Source: Tritrichomonas musculus
Lineage: Eukaryota > Parabasalia > Tritrichomonadida > Tritrichomonadidae
Direction of reading: 5' to 3'
DNA: 64,000 nucleotides
NCBI GenBank assembly: GCA_039105265.1
Contig: JAPFFF010000002.1
Location: 124,001 to 188,000 of the forward strand
The notes beneath the pieces were generated by a model. That model was not told the DNA's origin. It saw only the letters and a list, made by a program, of their open reading frames with translations, and ran no database searches. Below are positions 1 through 15,560 of this stretch, piece after piece (position 1 is the stretch's first letter; each line of letters starts with the position of its first letter). The translations under genes and the position numbers were made by a program.

Positions 1-3000
1 ACATCATTCGCAGTTTCACATCATTCGCAGTTTCACATCATTCACAGTTTAGCATCATTCGCAGTTTAGCATCATTCACAGTTTAACATCACTCGCAGTT
101 TAGCATCATTCGCAGTTTCACATCATTCACAGTTTAGCATCATTCGCAGTTTCACATCATTCACAGTTTAGCATCATTCACAGTTTAGCATCATTCGCAG
201 TTTAACATCACTCGCAGTTTAGCATCATTCACAGTTTAGCATCATTCGCAGTTTAACATCATTCACAGTTTAACATCATTCACAGTTTAACATCATTCGC
301 AGTTTCACATCATTCACAGTTTCACATCATTCACAGTTTCACATCATTCGCAGTTTCACATCATTCGCAGTTTCACATCATTCACAGTTTAGCATCATTC
401 GCAGTTTAACATCACTCGCAGTTTAGCATCATTCGCAGTTTCACATCATTCACAGTTTAGCATCATTCGCAGTTTCACATCATTCACAGTTTAGCATCAT
501 TCACAGTTTAGCATCATTCGCAGTTTAACATCACTCGCAGTTTAGCATCATTCACAGTTTAGCATCATTCGCAGTTTAACATCACTCGCAGTTTAGCATC
601 ATTCGCAGTTTAACATCATTCGCAGTTTCACATCATTCACAGTTTAGCATCATTCGCAGTTTCACATCATTCACAGTTTCACATCATTCGCAGTTTAGCA
701 TCATTCACAGTTTAGCATCATTCGCAGTTTAACATCACTCGCAGTTTAACATCACTCGCAGTTTAACATCACTCGCAGTTTCACATCATTCACAGTTTCA
801 CATCATTCACAGTTTAGCATCATTCGCAGTTTAACATCACTCGCAGTTTAGCATCATTCGCAGTTTAACATCATTCGCAGTTTCACATCATTCACAGTTT
901 AGCATCATTCGCAGTTTCACATCATTCACAGTTTCACATCATTCGCAGTTTCACATCATTCACAGTTTCACATCATTCACAGTTTAACATCACTCGCAGT
1001 TTAACATCACTCGCAGTTTAACATCACTCGCAGTTTCACATCATTCACAGTTTAGCATCATTCGCAGTTTCACATCATTCACAGTTTCACATCATTCGCA
1101 GTTTAGCATCATTCACAGTTTAGCATCATTCGCAGTTTAACATCACTCGCAGTTTAACATCACTCGCAGTTTAACATCACTCGCAGTTTCACATCATTCA
1201 CAGTTTCACATCATTCACAGTTTAGCATCATTCGCAGTTTAACATCACTCGCAGTTTAGCATCATTCGCAGTTTAACATCATTCGCAGTTTCACATCATT
1301 CACAGTTTAGCATCATTCGCAGTTTCACATCATTCACAGTTTCACATCATTCACAGTTTCACATCATTCACAGTTTAACATCACTCGCAGTTTAACATCA
1401 CTCGCAGTTTAACATCACTCGCAGTTTCACATCATTCACAGTTTCACATCATTCACAGTTTAGCATCATTCGCAGTTTAACATCATTCACAGTTTAGCAT
1501 CATTCGCAGTTTCACATCATTCACAGTTTAGCATCATTCGCAGTTTCACATCATTCACAGTTTCACATCATTCGCAGTTTCACATCATTCACAGTTTCAC
1601 ATCATTCACAGTTTAACATCACTCGCAGTTTAACATCACTCGCAGTTTAACATCACTCGCAGTTTCACATCATTCACAGTTTCACATCATTCACAGTTTA
1701 GCATCATTCGCAGTTTAACATCACTCGCAGTTTAGCATCATTCGCAGTTTAACATCATTCGCAGTTTCACATCATTCACAGTTTAGCATCATTCGCAGTT
1801 TCACATCATTCACAGTTTCACATCATTCGCAGTTTCACATCATTCGCAGTTTCACATCATTCACAGTTTCACATCATTCACAGTTTAGCATCATTCGCAG
1901 TTTAGCATCATTCACAGTTTAACATCATTCACAGTTTAACATCATTCGCAGTTTCACATCATTCACAGTTTAGCATCATTCGCAGTTTCACATCATTCAC
2001 AGTTTAGCATCATTCGCAGTTTCACATCATTCACAGTTTAACATCATTCACAGTTTAACATCATTCGCAGTTTCACATCATTCACAGTTTAGCATCATTC
2101 GCAGTTTCACATCATTCACAGTTTAGCATCATTCGCAGTTTAGCATCATTCACAGTTTAACATCATTCACAGTTTAACATCATTCGCAGTTTCACATCAT
2201 TCACAGTTTCACATCATTCACAGTTTAACATCACTCGCAGTTTAACATCACTCGCAGTTTAACATCATTCGCAGTTTCACATCATTCGCAGTTTCACATC
2301 ATTCACAGTTTAGCATCATTCGCAGTTTAGCATCATTCACAGTTTAACATCATTCACAGTTTAACATCATTCGCAGTTTCACATCATTCACAGTTTAGCA
2401 TCATTCGCAGTTTAACATCACTCGCAGTTTAGCATCATTCGCAGTTTCACATCATTCACAGTTTAGCATCATTCGCAGTTTCACATCATTCACAGTTTAA
2501 CATCACTCGCAGTTTAACATCACTCGCAGTTTAACATCACTCGCAGTTTCACATCATTCACAGTTTCACATCATTCACAGTTTAGCATCATTCGCAGTTT
2601 AACATCACTCGCAGTTTAACATCACTCGCAGTTTCACATCATTCACAGTTTCACATCATTCACAGTTTAGCATCATTCGCAGTTTAGCATCACTCGCAGT
2701 TTAGCATCATTCGCAGTTTAACATCATTCGCAGTTTCACATCATTCACAGTTTAGCATCATTCGCAGTTTCACATCATTCACAGTTTAACATCATTCGCA
2801 GTTTCACATCATTCGCAGTTTCACATCATTCACAGTTTCACATCATTCACAGTTTAGCATCATTCGCAGTTTAGCATCATTCACAGTTTAACATCATTCA
2901 CAGTTTAACATCATTCGCAGTTTCACATCATTCACAGTTTAGCATCATTCGCAGTTTCACATCATTCACAGTTTAGCATCATTCGCAGTTTCACATCATT

Positions 3001-6000
3001 CACAGTTTAACATCATTCACAGTTTAACATCATTCGCAGTTTCACATCATTCACAGTTTAGCATCATTCGCAGTTTCACATCATTCACAGTTTAGCATCA
3101 TTCGCAGTTTAGCATCATTCACAGTTTAACATCATTCACAGTTTAACATCATTCGCAGTTTCACATCATTCACAGTTTCACATCATTCACAGTTTAACAT
3201 CACTCGCAGTTTAACATCACTCGCAGTTTAACATCATTCGCAGTTTCACATCATTCGCAGTTTCACATCATTCACAGTTTAGCATCATTCGCAGTTTAGC
3301 ATCATTCACAGTTTAACATCATTCACAGTTTAACATCATTCGCAGTTTCACATCATTCACAGTTTAGCATCATTCACAGTTTAGCATCATTCGCAGTTTC
3401 ACATCATTCACAGTTTCACATCATTCACAGTTTAACATCACTCGCAGTTTAACATCACTCGCAGTTTAACATCACTCGCAGTTTCACATCATTCACAGTT
3501 TCACATCATTCACAGTTTAGCATCATTCGCAGTTTAACATCATTCACAGTTTAGCATCATTCGCAGTTTCACATCATTCACAGTTTAGCATCATTCGCAG
3601 TTTAGCATCATTCACAGTTTCACATCATTCGCAGTTTCACATCATTCACAGTTTCACATCATTCACAGTTTAACATCACTCGCAGTTTAACATCACTCGC
3701 AGTTTAACATCACTCGCAGTTTCACATCATTCACAGTTTCACATCATTCACAGTTTAGCATCATTCGCAGTTTAACATCATTCACAGTTTAGCATCATTC
3801 GCAGTTTCACATCATTCACAGTTTCACATCATTCGCAGTTTCACATCATTCACAGTTTAACATCACTCGCAGTTTCACATCATTCACAGTTTCACATCAT
3901 TCGCAGTTTCACATCATTCACAGTTTAACATCACTCGCAGTTTAACATCACTCGCAGTTTAACATCATTCGCAGTTTCACATCATTCGCAGTTTCACATC
4001 ATTCACAGTTTAGCATCATTCGCAGTTTAGCATCATTCACAGTTTAACATCACTCGCAGTTTAGCATCATTCGCAGTTTCACATCATTCACAGTTTAGCA
4101 TCATTCGCAGTTTAACATCATTCACAGTTTAGCATCATTCGCAGTTTCACATCATTCACAGTTTCACATCATTCGCAGTTTCACATCATTCACAGTTTAA
4201 CATCATTCGCAGTTTCACATCATTCACAGTTTCACATCATTCGCAGTTTCACATCATTCACAGTTTAACATCACTCGCAGTTTAACATCACTCGCAGTTT
4301 AACATCATTCGCAGTTTCACATCATTCGCAGTTTCACATCATTCACAGTTTAGCATCATTCGCAGTTTAGCATCATTCACAGTTTAACATCACTCGCAGT
4401 TTAGCATCATTCGCAGTTTCACATCATTCACAGTTTAGCATCATTCGCAGTTTCACATCATTCACAGTTTAGCATCATTCACAGTTTAGCATCATTCGCA
4501 GTTTAACATCACTCGCAGTTTAGCATCATTCACAGTTTAGCATCATTCGCAGTTTAACATCATTCACAGTTTAACATCATTCACAGTTTAACATCATTCG
4601 CAGTTTCACATCATTCACAGTTTCACATCATTCACAGTTTCACATCATTCGCAGTTTCACATCATTCGCAGTTTCACATCATTCACAGTTTAGCATCATT
4701 CGCAGTTTAACATCACTCGCAGTTTAGCATCATTCGCAGTTTCACATCATTCACAGTTTAGCATCATTCGCAGTTTCACATCATTCACAGTTTAGCATCA
4801 TTCACAGTTTAGCATCATTCGCAGTTTAACATCACTCGCAGTTTAGCATCATTCACAGTTTAGCATCATTCGCAGTTTAACATCACTCGCAGTTTAGCAT
4901 CATTCGCAGTTTAACATCATTCGCAGTTTCACATCATTCACAGTTTAGCATCATTCGCAGTTTCACATCATTCACAGTTTCACATCATTCGCAGTTTAGC
5001 ATCATTCACAGTTTAGCATCATTCGCAGTTTAACATCACTCGCAGTTTAACATCACTCGCAGTTTAACATCACTCGCAGTTTCACATCATTCACAGTTTC
5101 ACATCATTCACAGTTTAGCATCATTCGCAGTTTAACATCACTCGCAGTTTAGCATCATTCGCAGTTTAACATCATTCGCAGTTTCACATCATTCACAGTT
5201 TAGCATCATTCGCAGTTTCACATCATTCACAGTTTCACATCATTCGCAGTTTCACATCATTCACAGTTTCACATCATTCACAGTTTAACATCACTCGCAG
5301 TTTAACATCACTCGCAGTTTAACATCACTCGCAGTTTCACATCATTCACAGTTTAGCATCATTCGCAGTTTCACATCATTCACAGTTTCACATCATTCGC
5401 AGTTTAGCATCATTCACAGTTTAGCATCATTCGCAGTTTAACATCACTCGCAGTTTAACATCACTCGCAGTTTAACATCACTCGCAGTTTCACATCATTC
5501 ACAGTTTCACATCATTCACAGTTTAGCATCATTCGCAGTTTAACATCACTCGCAGTTTAGCATCATTCGCAGTTTAACATCATTCGCAGTTTCACATCAT
5601 TCACAGTTTAGCATCATTCGCAGTTTCACATCATTCACAGTTTCACATCATTCACAGTTTCACATCATTCACAGTTTAACATCACTCGCAGTTTAACATC
5701 ACTCGCAGTTTAACATCACTCGCAGTTTCACATCATTCACAGTTTCACATCATTCACAGTTTAGCATCATTCGCAGTTTAACATCATTCACAGTTTAGCA
5801 TCATTCGCAGTTTCACATCATTCACAGTTTAGCATCATTCGCAGTTTCACATCATTCACAGTTTCACATCATTCGCAGTTTCACATCATTCACAGTTTCA
5901 CATCATTCACAGTTTAACATCACTCGCAGTTTAACATCACTCGCAGTTTAACATCACTCGCAGTTTCACATCATTCACAGTTTCACATCATTCACAGTTT

Positions 6001-8220
6001 AGCATCATTCGCAGTTTAACATCACTCGCAGTTTAGCATCATTCGCAGTTTAACATCATTCGCAGTTTCACATCATTCACAGTTTAGCATCATTCGCAGT
6101 TTCACATCATTCACAGTTTCACATCATTCGCAGTTTCACATCATTCGCAGTTTCACATCATTCACAGTTTCACATCATTCACAGTTTAGCATCATTCGCA
6201 GTTTAGCATCATTCACAGTTTAACATCATTCACAGTTTAACATCATTCGCAGTTTCACATCATTCACAGTTTAGCATCATTCGCAGTTTCACATCATTCA
6301 CAGTTTAGCATCATTCGCAGTTTCACATCATTCACAGTTTAACATCATTCACAGTTTAACATCATTCGCAGTTTCACATCATTCACAGTTTAGCATCATT
6401 CGCAGTTTCACATCATTCACAGTTTAGCATCATTCGCAGTTTAGCATCATTCACAGTTTAACATCATTCACAGTTTAACATCATTCGCAGTTTCACATCA
6501 TTCACAGTTTCACATCATTCACAGTTTAACATCACTCGCAGTTTAACATCACTCGCAGTTTAACATCATTCGCAGTTTCACATCATTCGCAGTTTCACAT
6601 CATTCACAGTTTAGCATCATTCGCAGTTTAGCATCATTCACAGTTTAACATCATTCACAGTTTAACATCATTCGCAGTTTCACATCATTCACAGTTTAGC
6701 ATCATTCGCAGTTTAACATCACTCGCAGTTTAGCATCATTCGCAGTTTCACATCATTCACAGTTTAGCATCATTCGCAGTTTCACATCATTCACAGTTTA
6801 ACATCACTCGCAGTTTAACATCACTCGCAGTTTAACATCACTCGCAGTTTCACATCATTCACAGTTTCACATCATTCACAGTTTAGCATCATTCGCAGTT
6901 TAACATCACTCGCAGTTTAACATCACTCGCAGTTTCACATCATTCACAGTTTCACATCATTCACAGTTTAGCATCATTCGCAGTTTAGCATCACTCGCAG
7001 TTTAGCATCATTCGCAGTTTAACATCATTCGCAGTTTCACATCATTCACAGTTTAGCATCATTCGCAGTTTCACATCATTCACAGTTTAACATCATTCGC
7101 AGTTTCACATCATTCGCAGTTTCACATCATTCACAGTTTCACATCATTCACAGTTTAGCATCATTCGCAGTTTAGCATCATTCACAGTTTAACATCATTC
7201 ACAGTTTAACATCATTCGCAGTTTCACATCATTCACAGTTTAGCATCATTCGCAGTTTCACATCATTCACAGTTTAGCATCATTCGCAGTTTCACATCAT
7301 TCACAGTTTAACATCATTCACAGTTTAACATCATTCGCAGTTTCACATCATTCACAGTTTAGCATCATTCGCAGTTTCACATCATTCACAGTTTAGCATC
7401 ATTCGCAGTTTAGCATCATTCACAGTTTAACATCATTCACAGTTTAACATCATTCGCAGTTTCACATCATTCACAGTTTCACATCATTCACAGTTTAACA
7501 TCACTCGCAGTTTAACATCACTCGCAGTTTAACATCATTCGCAGTTTCACATCATTCGCAGTTTCACATCATTCACAGTTTAGCATCATTCGCAGTTTAG
7601 CATCATTCACAGTTTAACATCATTCACAGTTTAACATCATTCGCAGTTTCACATCATTCACAGTTTAGCATCATTCGCAGTTTAACATCACTCGCAGTTT
7701 AGCATCATTCGCAGTTTCACATCATTCACAGTTTAGCATCATTCGCAGTTTCACATCATTCACAGTTTAGCATCATTCACAGTTTAGCATCATTCGCAGT
7801 TTAACATCACTCGCAGTTTAGCATCATTCACAGTTTAGCATCATTCGCAGTTTAACATCACTCGCAGTTTAGCATCATTCGCAGTTTAACATCATTCGCA
7901 GTTTCACATCATTCACAGTTTAGCATCATTCGCAGTTTCACATCATTCACAGTTTCACATCATTCGCAGTTTAGCATCATTCACAGTTTAGCATCATTCG
8001 CAGTTTAACATCACTCGCAGTTTAACATCACTCGCAGTTTAACATCACTCGCAGTTTCACATCATTCACAGTTTCACATCATTCACAGTTTAGCATCATT
8101 CGCAGTTTAACATCACTCGCAGTTTAGCATCATTCGCAGTTTAACATCATTCGCAGTTTCACATCATTCACAGTTTAGCATCATTCGCAGTTTCACATCA
8201 TTCACAGTTTCACATCATTC
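1..8220 (+). repeat. Large duplicated block of the satellite, copy A
   Basis: The order of unit variants here recurs 22,967 bp downstream (1,351 units) at 22,968-31,187. Samples near 1, 1,441, 3,361, 7,754 and 8,161 all match, and the match breaks at 8,221 versus 31,188 (CGC versus CAC). Inside this block, 1 to about 3,380 also recurs at 4,302 to about 7,681, an offset of 4,301 bp or 253 units. I compared selected stretches by eye, not every base. Confidence 0.85.
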
Positions 8221-11200
8221 GCAGTTTCACATCATTCACAGTTTAGCATCATTCGCAGTTTAACATCACTCGCAGTTTAGCATCATTCGCAGTTTCACAT
8301 CATTCACAGTTTAGCATCATTCGCAGTTTAACATCACTCGCAGTTTAGCATCATTCGCAGTTTAACATCATTCGCAGTTTCACATCATTCACAGTTTAGC
8401 ATCATTCGCAGTTTCACATCATTCACAGTTTAACATCATTCGCAGTTTCACATCATTCACAGTTTAGCATCATTCGCAGTTTCACATCATTCACAGTTTA
8501 GCATCATTCGCAGTTTCACATCATTCACAGTTTAACATCATTCGCAGTTTCACATCATTCACAGTTTAGCATCACTCGCAGTTTAACATCACTCGCAGTT
8601 TAGCATCATTCGCAGTTTCACATCATTCGCAGTTTCACATCATTCACAGTTTAGCATCATTCGCAGTTTCACATCATTCACAGTTTAGCATCATTCGCAG
8701 TTTAACATCACTCGCAGTTTAGCATCATTCGCAGTTTCACATCATTCACAGTTTAGCATCATTCGCAGTTTAACATCACTCGCAGTTTCACATCATTCAC
8801 AGTTTAACATCACTCGCAGTTTAACATCACTCGCAGTTTAACATCACTCGCAGTTTCACATCATTTACAGTTTCACATCATTCACAGTTTAGCATCACTC
8901 GCAGTTTAGCATCACTCGCAGTTTAGCATCACTCGCAGTTTCACATCATTCACAGTTTAGCATCATTCGCAGTTTCACATCATTCACAGTTTCACATCAT
9001 TCGCAGTTTCACATCATTCACAGTTTCACATCATTCACAGTTTAACATCACTCGCAGTTTAACATCACTCGCAGTTTAACATCACTCGCAGTTTCACATC
9101 ATTTACAGTTTCACATCATTCACAGTTTAGCATCACTCGCAGTTTAGCATCACTCGCAGTTTAGCATCACTCGCAGTTTCACATCATTCACAGTTTCACA
9201 TCATTCACAGTTTAGCATCATTCGTAGTTTCACATCATTCACAGTTTCACATCATTCGCAGTTTCACATCATTCACAGTTTAGCATCATTCGCAGTTTCA
9301 CATCATTCGCAGTTTCACATCATTCACAGTTTAGCATCATTCGCAGTTTCACATCATTCACAGTTTAGCATCATTCGCAGTTTCACATCATTCACAGTTT
9401 AGCATCATTCGCAGTTTCACATCATTCACAGTTTAGCATCATTCGCAGTTTCACATCATTCACAGTTTAACATCATTCGCAGTTTCACATCATTCACAGT
9501 TTAACATCATTCGCAGTTTCACATCATTCACAGTTTAGCATCATTCGCAGTTTCACATCATTCGCAGTTTCACATCATTCACAGTTTAGCATCATTCGCA
9601 GTTTAACATCACTCGCAGTTTCACATCATTCACAGTTTAACATCACTCGCAGTTTAACATCACTCGCAGTTTAACATCACTCGCAGTTTCACATCATTTA
9701 CAGTTTCACATCATTCACAGTTTAGCATCACTCGCAGTTTAGCATCACTCGCAGTTTAGCATCATTCGCAGTTTAACATCATTCGCAGTTTCACATCATT
9801 CACAGTTTAGCATCATTCGCAGTTTCACATCATTCACAGTTTCACATCATTCGCAGTTTCACATCATTCACAGTTTCACATCATTCACAGTTTAGCATCA
9901 TTCGCAGTTTCACATCATTCACAGTTTAGCATCATTCGCAGTTTCACATCATTCACAGTTTAACATCATTCGCAGTTTCACATCATTCACAGTTTAACAT
10001 CATTCGCAGTTTCACATCATTCACAGTTTAGCATCATTCGCAGTTTCACATCATTCGCAGTTTCACATCATTCACAGTTTAGCATCATTCGCAGTTTAAC
10101 ATCACTCGCAGTTTCACATCATTCACAGTTTAACATCACTCGCAGTTTAACATCACTCGCAGTTTAACATCACTCGCAGTTTCACATCATTTACAGTTTC
10201 ACATCATTCACAGTTTAGCATCACTCGCAGTTTAGCATCACTCGCAGTTTAGCATCATTCGCAGTTTAACATCATTCGCAGTTTCACATCATTCACAGTT
10301 TAGCATCATTCGCAGTTTCACATCATTCACAGTTTCACATCATTCGCAGTTTCACATCATTCACAGTTTCACATCATTCACAGTTTAGCATCATTCGCAG
10401 TTTCACATCATTCACAGTTTAACATCATTCGCAGTTTCACATCATTCACAGTTTAGCATCATTCGCAGTTTCACATCATTCACAGTTTCACATCATTCGC
10501 AGTTTCACATCATTCACAGTTTCACATCATTCACAGTTTAACATCACTCGCAGTTTAACATCACTCGCAGTTTAACATCACTCGCAGTTTCACATCATTC
10601 ACAGTTTCACATCATTCACAGTTTAGCATCATTCACAGTTTAGCATCACTCGCAGTTTAGCATCACTCGCAGTTTAGCATCACTCGCAGTTTCACATCAT
10701 TCACAGTTTCACATCATTCACAGTTTCACATCATTCACAGTTTAGCATCATTCGCAGTTTAGCATCACTCGCAGTTTAGCATCACTCGCAGTTTAGCATC
10801 ATTCACAGTTTAACATCATTCACAGTTTAACATCATTCGCAGTTTCACATCATTCACAGTTTAGCATCACTCGCAGTTTCACATCATTCACAGTTTAGCA
10901 TCATTCGCAGTTTCACATCATTCACAGTTTCACATCATTCGCAGTTTCACATCATTCACAGTTTCACATCATTCACAGTTTAACATCACTCGCAGTTTAA
11001 CATCACTCGCAGTTTAACATCACTCGCAGTTTCACATCATTCACAGTTTCACATCATTCACAGTTTAGCATCATTCACAGTTTAGCATCACTCGCAGTTT
11101 AGCATCACTCGCAGTTTAGCATCACTCGCAGTTTCACATCATTCACAGTTTCACATCATTCACAGTTTCACATCATTCACAGTTTAGCATCATTCGCAGT

Positions 11201-14200
11201 TTAACATCACTCGCAGTTTAACATCACTCGTAGTTTCACATCATTCACAGTTTCACATCATTCACAGTTTCACATCATTCACAGTTTAGCATCATTCGCA
11301 GTTTAACATCACTCGCAGTTTAGCATCATTCGCAGTTTAACATCATTCGCAGTTTCACATCATTCGCAGTTTCACATCATTCACAGTTTCACATCATTCA
11401 CAGTTTAGCATCATTCGCAGTTTAACATCACTCGCAGTTTAACATCACTCGCAGTTTCACATCATTCACAGTTTCACATCATTCGCAGTTTCACATCATT
11501 CACAGTTTAGCATCATTCGCAGTTTAACATCACTCGCAGTTTAGCATCATTCGCAGTTTAACATCATTCGCAGTTTAGCATCATTCACAGTTTAGCATCA
11601 TTCGCAGTTTCACATCATTCACAGTTTAGCATCATTCACAGTTTAGCATCATTCGCAGTTTAACATCACTCGCAGTTTAGCATCATTCACAGTTTAGCAT
11701 CATTCGCAGTTTAACATCACTCGCAGTTTAGCATCATTCGCAGTTTAACATCATTCGCAGTTTCACATCATTCACAGTTTAGCATCATTCGCAGTTTCAC
11801 ATCATTCACAGTTTCACATCATTCGCAGTTTAGCATCATTCACAGTTTAGCATCATTCGCAGTTTAACATCACTCGCAGTTTAACATCACTCGCAGTTTA
11901 ACATCACTCGCAGTTTCACATCATTCACAGTTTCACATCATTCACAGTTTAGCATCATTCGCAGTTTAACATCACTCGCAGTTTAGCATCATTCGCAGTT
12001 TAACATCATTCGCAGTTTCACATCATTCACAGTTTAGCATCATTCGTAGTTTCACATCATTCACAGTTTCACATCATTCGCAGTTTCACATCATTCACAG
12101 TTTCACATCATTCACAGTTTAACATCACTCGCAGTTTAACATCACTCGCAGTTTAACATCACTCGCAGTTTCACATCATTCACAGTTTCACATCATTCAC
12201 AGTTTAGCATCATTCGCAGTTTAACATCACTCGCAGTTTAGCATCATTCGCAGTTTCACATCATTCACAGTTTAGCATCATTCGCAGTTTAGCATCATTC
12301 ACAGTTTAACATCACTCGCAGTTTAGCATCATTCACAGTTTCACATCATTCACAGTTTAGCATCATTCGCAGTTTAACATCACTCGCAGTTTAGCATCAT
12401 TCGCAGTTTCACATCATTCACAGTTTAGCATCATTCGCAGTTTAGCATCACTCGCAGTTTAGCATCATTCGCAGTTTCACATCATTCACAGTTTAGCATC
12501 ATTCGCAGTTTAACATCACTCGCAGTTTAACATCACTCGCAGTTTCACATCATTCACAGTTTCACATCATTCACAGTTTAGCATCATTCGCAGTTTAACA
12601 TCACTCGCAGTTTAGCATCATTCGCAGTTTCACATCATTCACAGTTTAGCATCATTCGCAGTTTAGCATCATTCGCAGTTTAACATCACTCGCAGTTTAG
12701 CATCATTCACAGTTTCACATCATTCACAGTTTAGCATCATTCGCAGTTTAGCATCATTCACAGTTTAACATCATTCACAGTTTAACATCATTCGCAGTTT
12801 CACATCATTCACAGTTTAGCATCATTCGCAGTTTCACATCATTCACAGTTTAGCATCATTCGCAGTTTCACATCATTCACAGTTTAACATCATTCACAGT
12901 TTAACATCATTCGCAGTTTCACATCATTCACAGTTTAGCATCATTCGCAGTTTCACATCATTCACAGTTTAGCATCATTCGCAGTTTAGCATCATTCACA
13001 GTTTAACATCATTCGCAGTTTAGCATCATTCACAGTTTCACATCATTCACAGTTTAACATCACTCGCAGTTTAACATCACTCGCAGTTTAACATCATTCG
13101 CAGTTTCACATCATTCGCAGTTTCACATCATTCACAGTTTAGCATCATTCGCAGTTTAGCATCATTCACAGTTTAACATCACTCGCAGTTTAGCATCATT
13201 CGCAGTTTCACATCATTCACAGTTTAGCATCATTCGCAGTTTCACATCATTCACAGTTTAGCATCATTCACAGTTTAGCATCATTCGCAGTTTAACATCA
13301 CTCGCAGTTTAGCATCATTCACAGTTTAGCATCATTCGCAGTTTAACATCATTCACAGTTTAACATCATTCACAGTTTAACATCATTCGCAGTTTCACAT
13401 CATTCACAGTTTCACATCATTCACAGTTTCACATCATTCGCAGTTTCACATCATTCGCAGTTTCACATCATTCACAGTTTAGCATCATTCGCAGTTTAAC
13501 ATCACTCGCAGTTTAGCATCATTCGCAGTTTCACATCATTCACAGTTTAGCATCATTCGCAGTTTCACATCATTCACAGTTTAGCATCATTCACAGTTTA
13601 GCATCATTCGCAGTTTAACATCACTCGCAGTTTCACATCATTCACAGTTTCACATCATTCGCAGTTTAGCATCATTCGCAGTTTCACATCATTCACAGTT
13701 TAGCATCATTCGCAGTTTCACATCATTCACAGTTTAGCATCATTCGCAGTTTCACATCATTCACAGTTTAGCATCATTCGCAGTTTCACATCATTCACAG
13801 TTTAGCATCATTCACAGTTTCACATCATTCACAGTTTCACATCATTCGCAGTTTCACATCATTCACAGTTTCACATCATTCGCAGTTTCACATCATTCAC
13901 AGTTTCACATCATTCACAGTTTCACATCATTCACAGTTTAGCATCATTCGCAGTTTCACATCATTCACAGTTTAGCATCATTCGCAGTTTCACATCATTC
14001 ACAGTTTAACATCATTCACAGTTTAACATCATTCGCAGTTTCACATCATTCACAGTTTAGCATCATTCGCAGTTTCACATCATTCACAGTTTAGCATCAT
14101 TCGCAGTTTAGCATCATTCACAGTTTAACATCATTCACAGTTTAACATCATTCGCAGTTTCACATCATTCACAGTTTAGCATCATTCGCAGTTTCACATC

Positions 14201-14940
14201 ATTCACAGTTTAGCATCATTCGCAGTTTCACATCATTCACAGTTTAGCATCATTCGCAGTTTCACATCATTCACAGTTTAACATCATTCGCAGTTTCACA
14301 TCATTCACAGTTTAGCATCATTCGCAGTTTCACATCATTCACAGTTTAGCATCATTCGCAGTTTCACATCATTCACAGTTTAGCATCATTCGCAGTTTCA
14401 CATCATTCACAGTTTAGCATCATTCGCAGTTTCACATCATTCACAGTTTCACATCATTCGCAGTTTCACATCATTCACAGTTTCACATCATTCGCAGTTT
14501 CACATCATTCACAGTTTAGCATCATTCGCAGTTTCACATCATTCACAGTTTAGCATCATTCGCAGTTTCACATCATTCACAGTTTCACATCATTCACAGT
14601 TTAGCATCATTCGCAGTTTCACATCATTCACAGTTTAGCATCATTCGCAGTTTCACATCATTCACAGTTTCACATCATTCGCAGTTTCACATCATTCACA
14701 GTTTCACATCATTCGCAGTTTCACATCATTCACAGTTTAGCATCATTCGCAGTTTCACATCATTCACAGTTTCACATCATTCACAGTTTCACATCATTCA
14801 CAGTTTCACATCATTCACAGTTTAGCATCATTCGCAGTTTCACATCATTCACAGTTTAGCATCATTCGCAGTTTCACATCATTCACAGTTTCACATCATT
14901 CGCAGTTTCACATCATTCACAGTTTCACATCACTCGCAGT

Positions 14941-15560
14941 TTCACATCATTCACAGTTTAGCATCATTCGCAGTTTCACATCATTCACAGTTTAGCATCA
15001 TTCGCAGTTTCACATCATTCACAGTTTAGCATCATTCGCAGTTTCACATCATTCACAGTTTAACATCATTCGCAGTTTCACATCATTCACAGTTTAGCAT
15101 CATTCGCAGTTTCACATCATTCACAGTTTAGCATCATTCGCAGTTTCACATCATTCACAGTTTAGCATCATTCGCAGTTTCACATCATTCACAGTTTAGC
15201 ATCATTCGCAGTTTCACATCATTCACAGTTTAGCATCATTCGCAGTTTCACATCATTCACAGTTTAGCATCATTCGCAGTTTCACATCATTCACAGTTTA
15301 GCATCATTCGCAGTTTCACATCATTCACAGTTTAGCATCATTCGCAGTTTCACATCATTCACAGTTTAGCATCATTCGCAGTTTCACATCATTCACAGTT
15401 TAGCATCATTCGCAGTTTCACATCATTCACAGTTTAACATCATTCGCAGTTTCACATCATTCACAGTTTAGCATCATTCGCAGTTTCACATCATTCACAG
15501 TTTAGCATCATTCGCAGTTTCACATCATTCACAGTTTAGCATCATTCGCAGTTTCACATC
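14941..15560 (+). repeat. 34-bp dimeric higher-order repeat within the satellite
   Basis: In this stretch two unit types alternate almost strictly: a CAC unit ending in AG, then a CGC unit ending in CA. This makes a 34-bp higher-order repeat with an occasional AA unit. Similar dimer runs occur near 31,750-32,000, 36,830-37,320 and 37,970-38,200. Other parts of the array use different orders, such as three CATCACTCGCAGTTTAA units in a row. Confidence 0.8.
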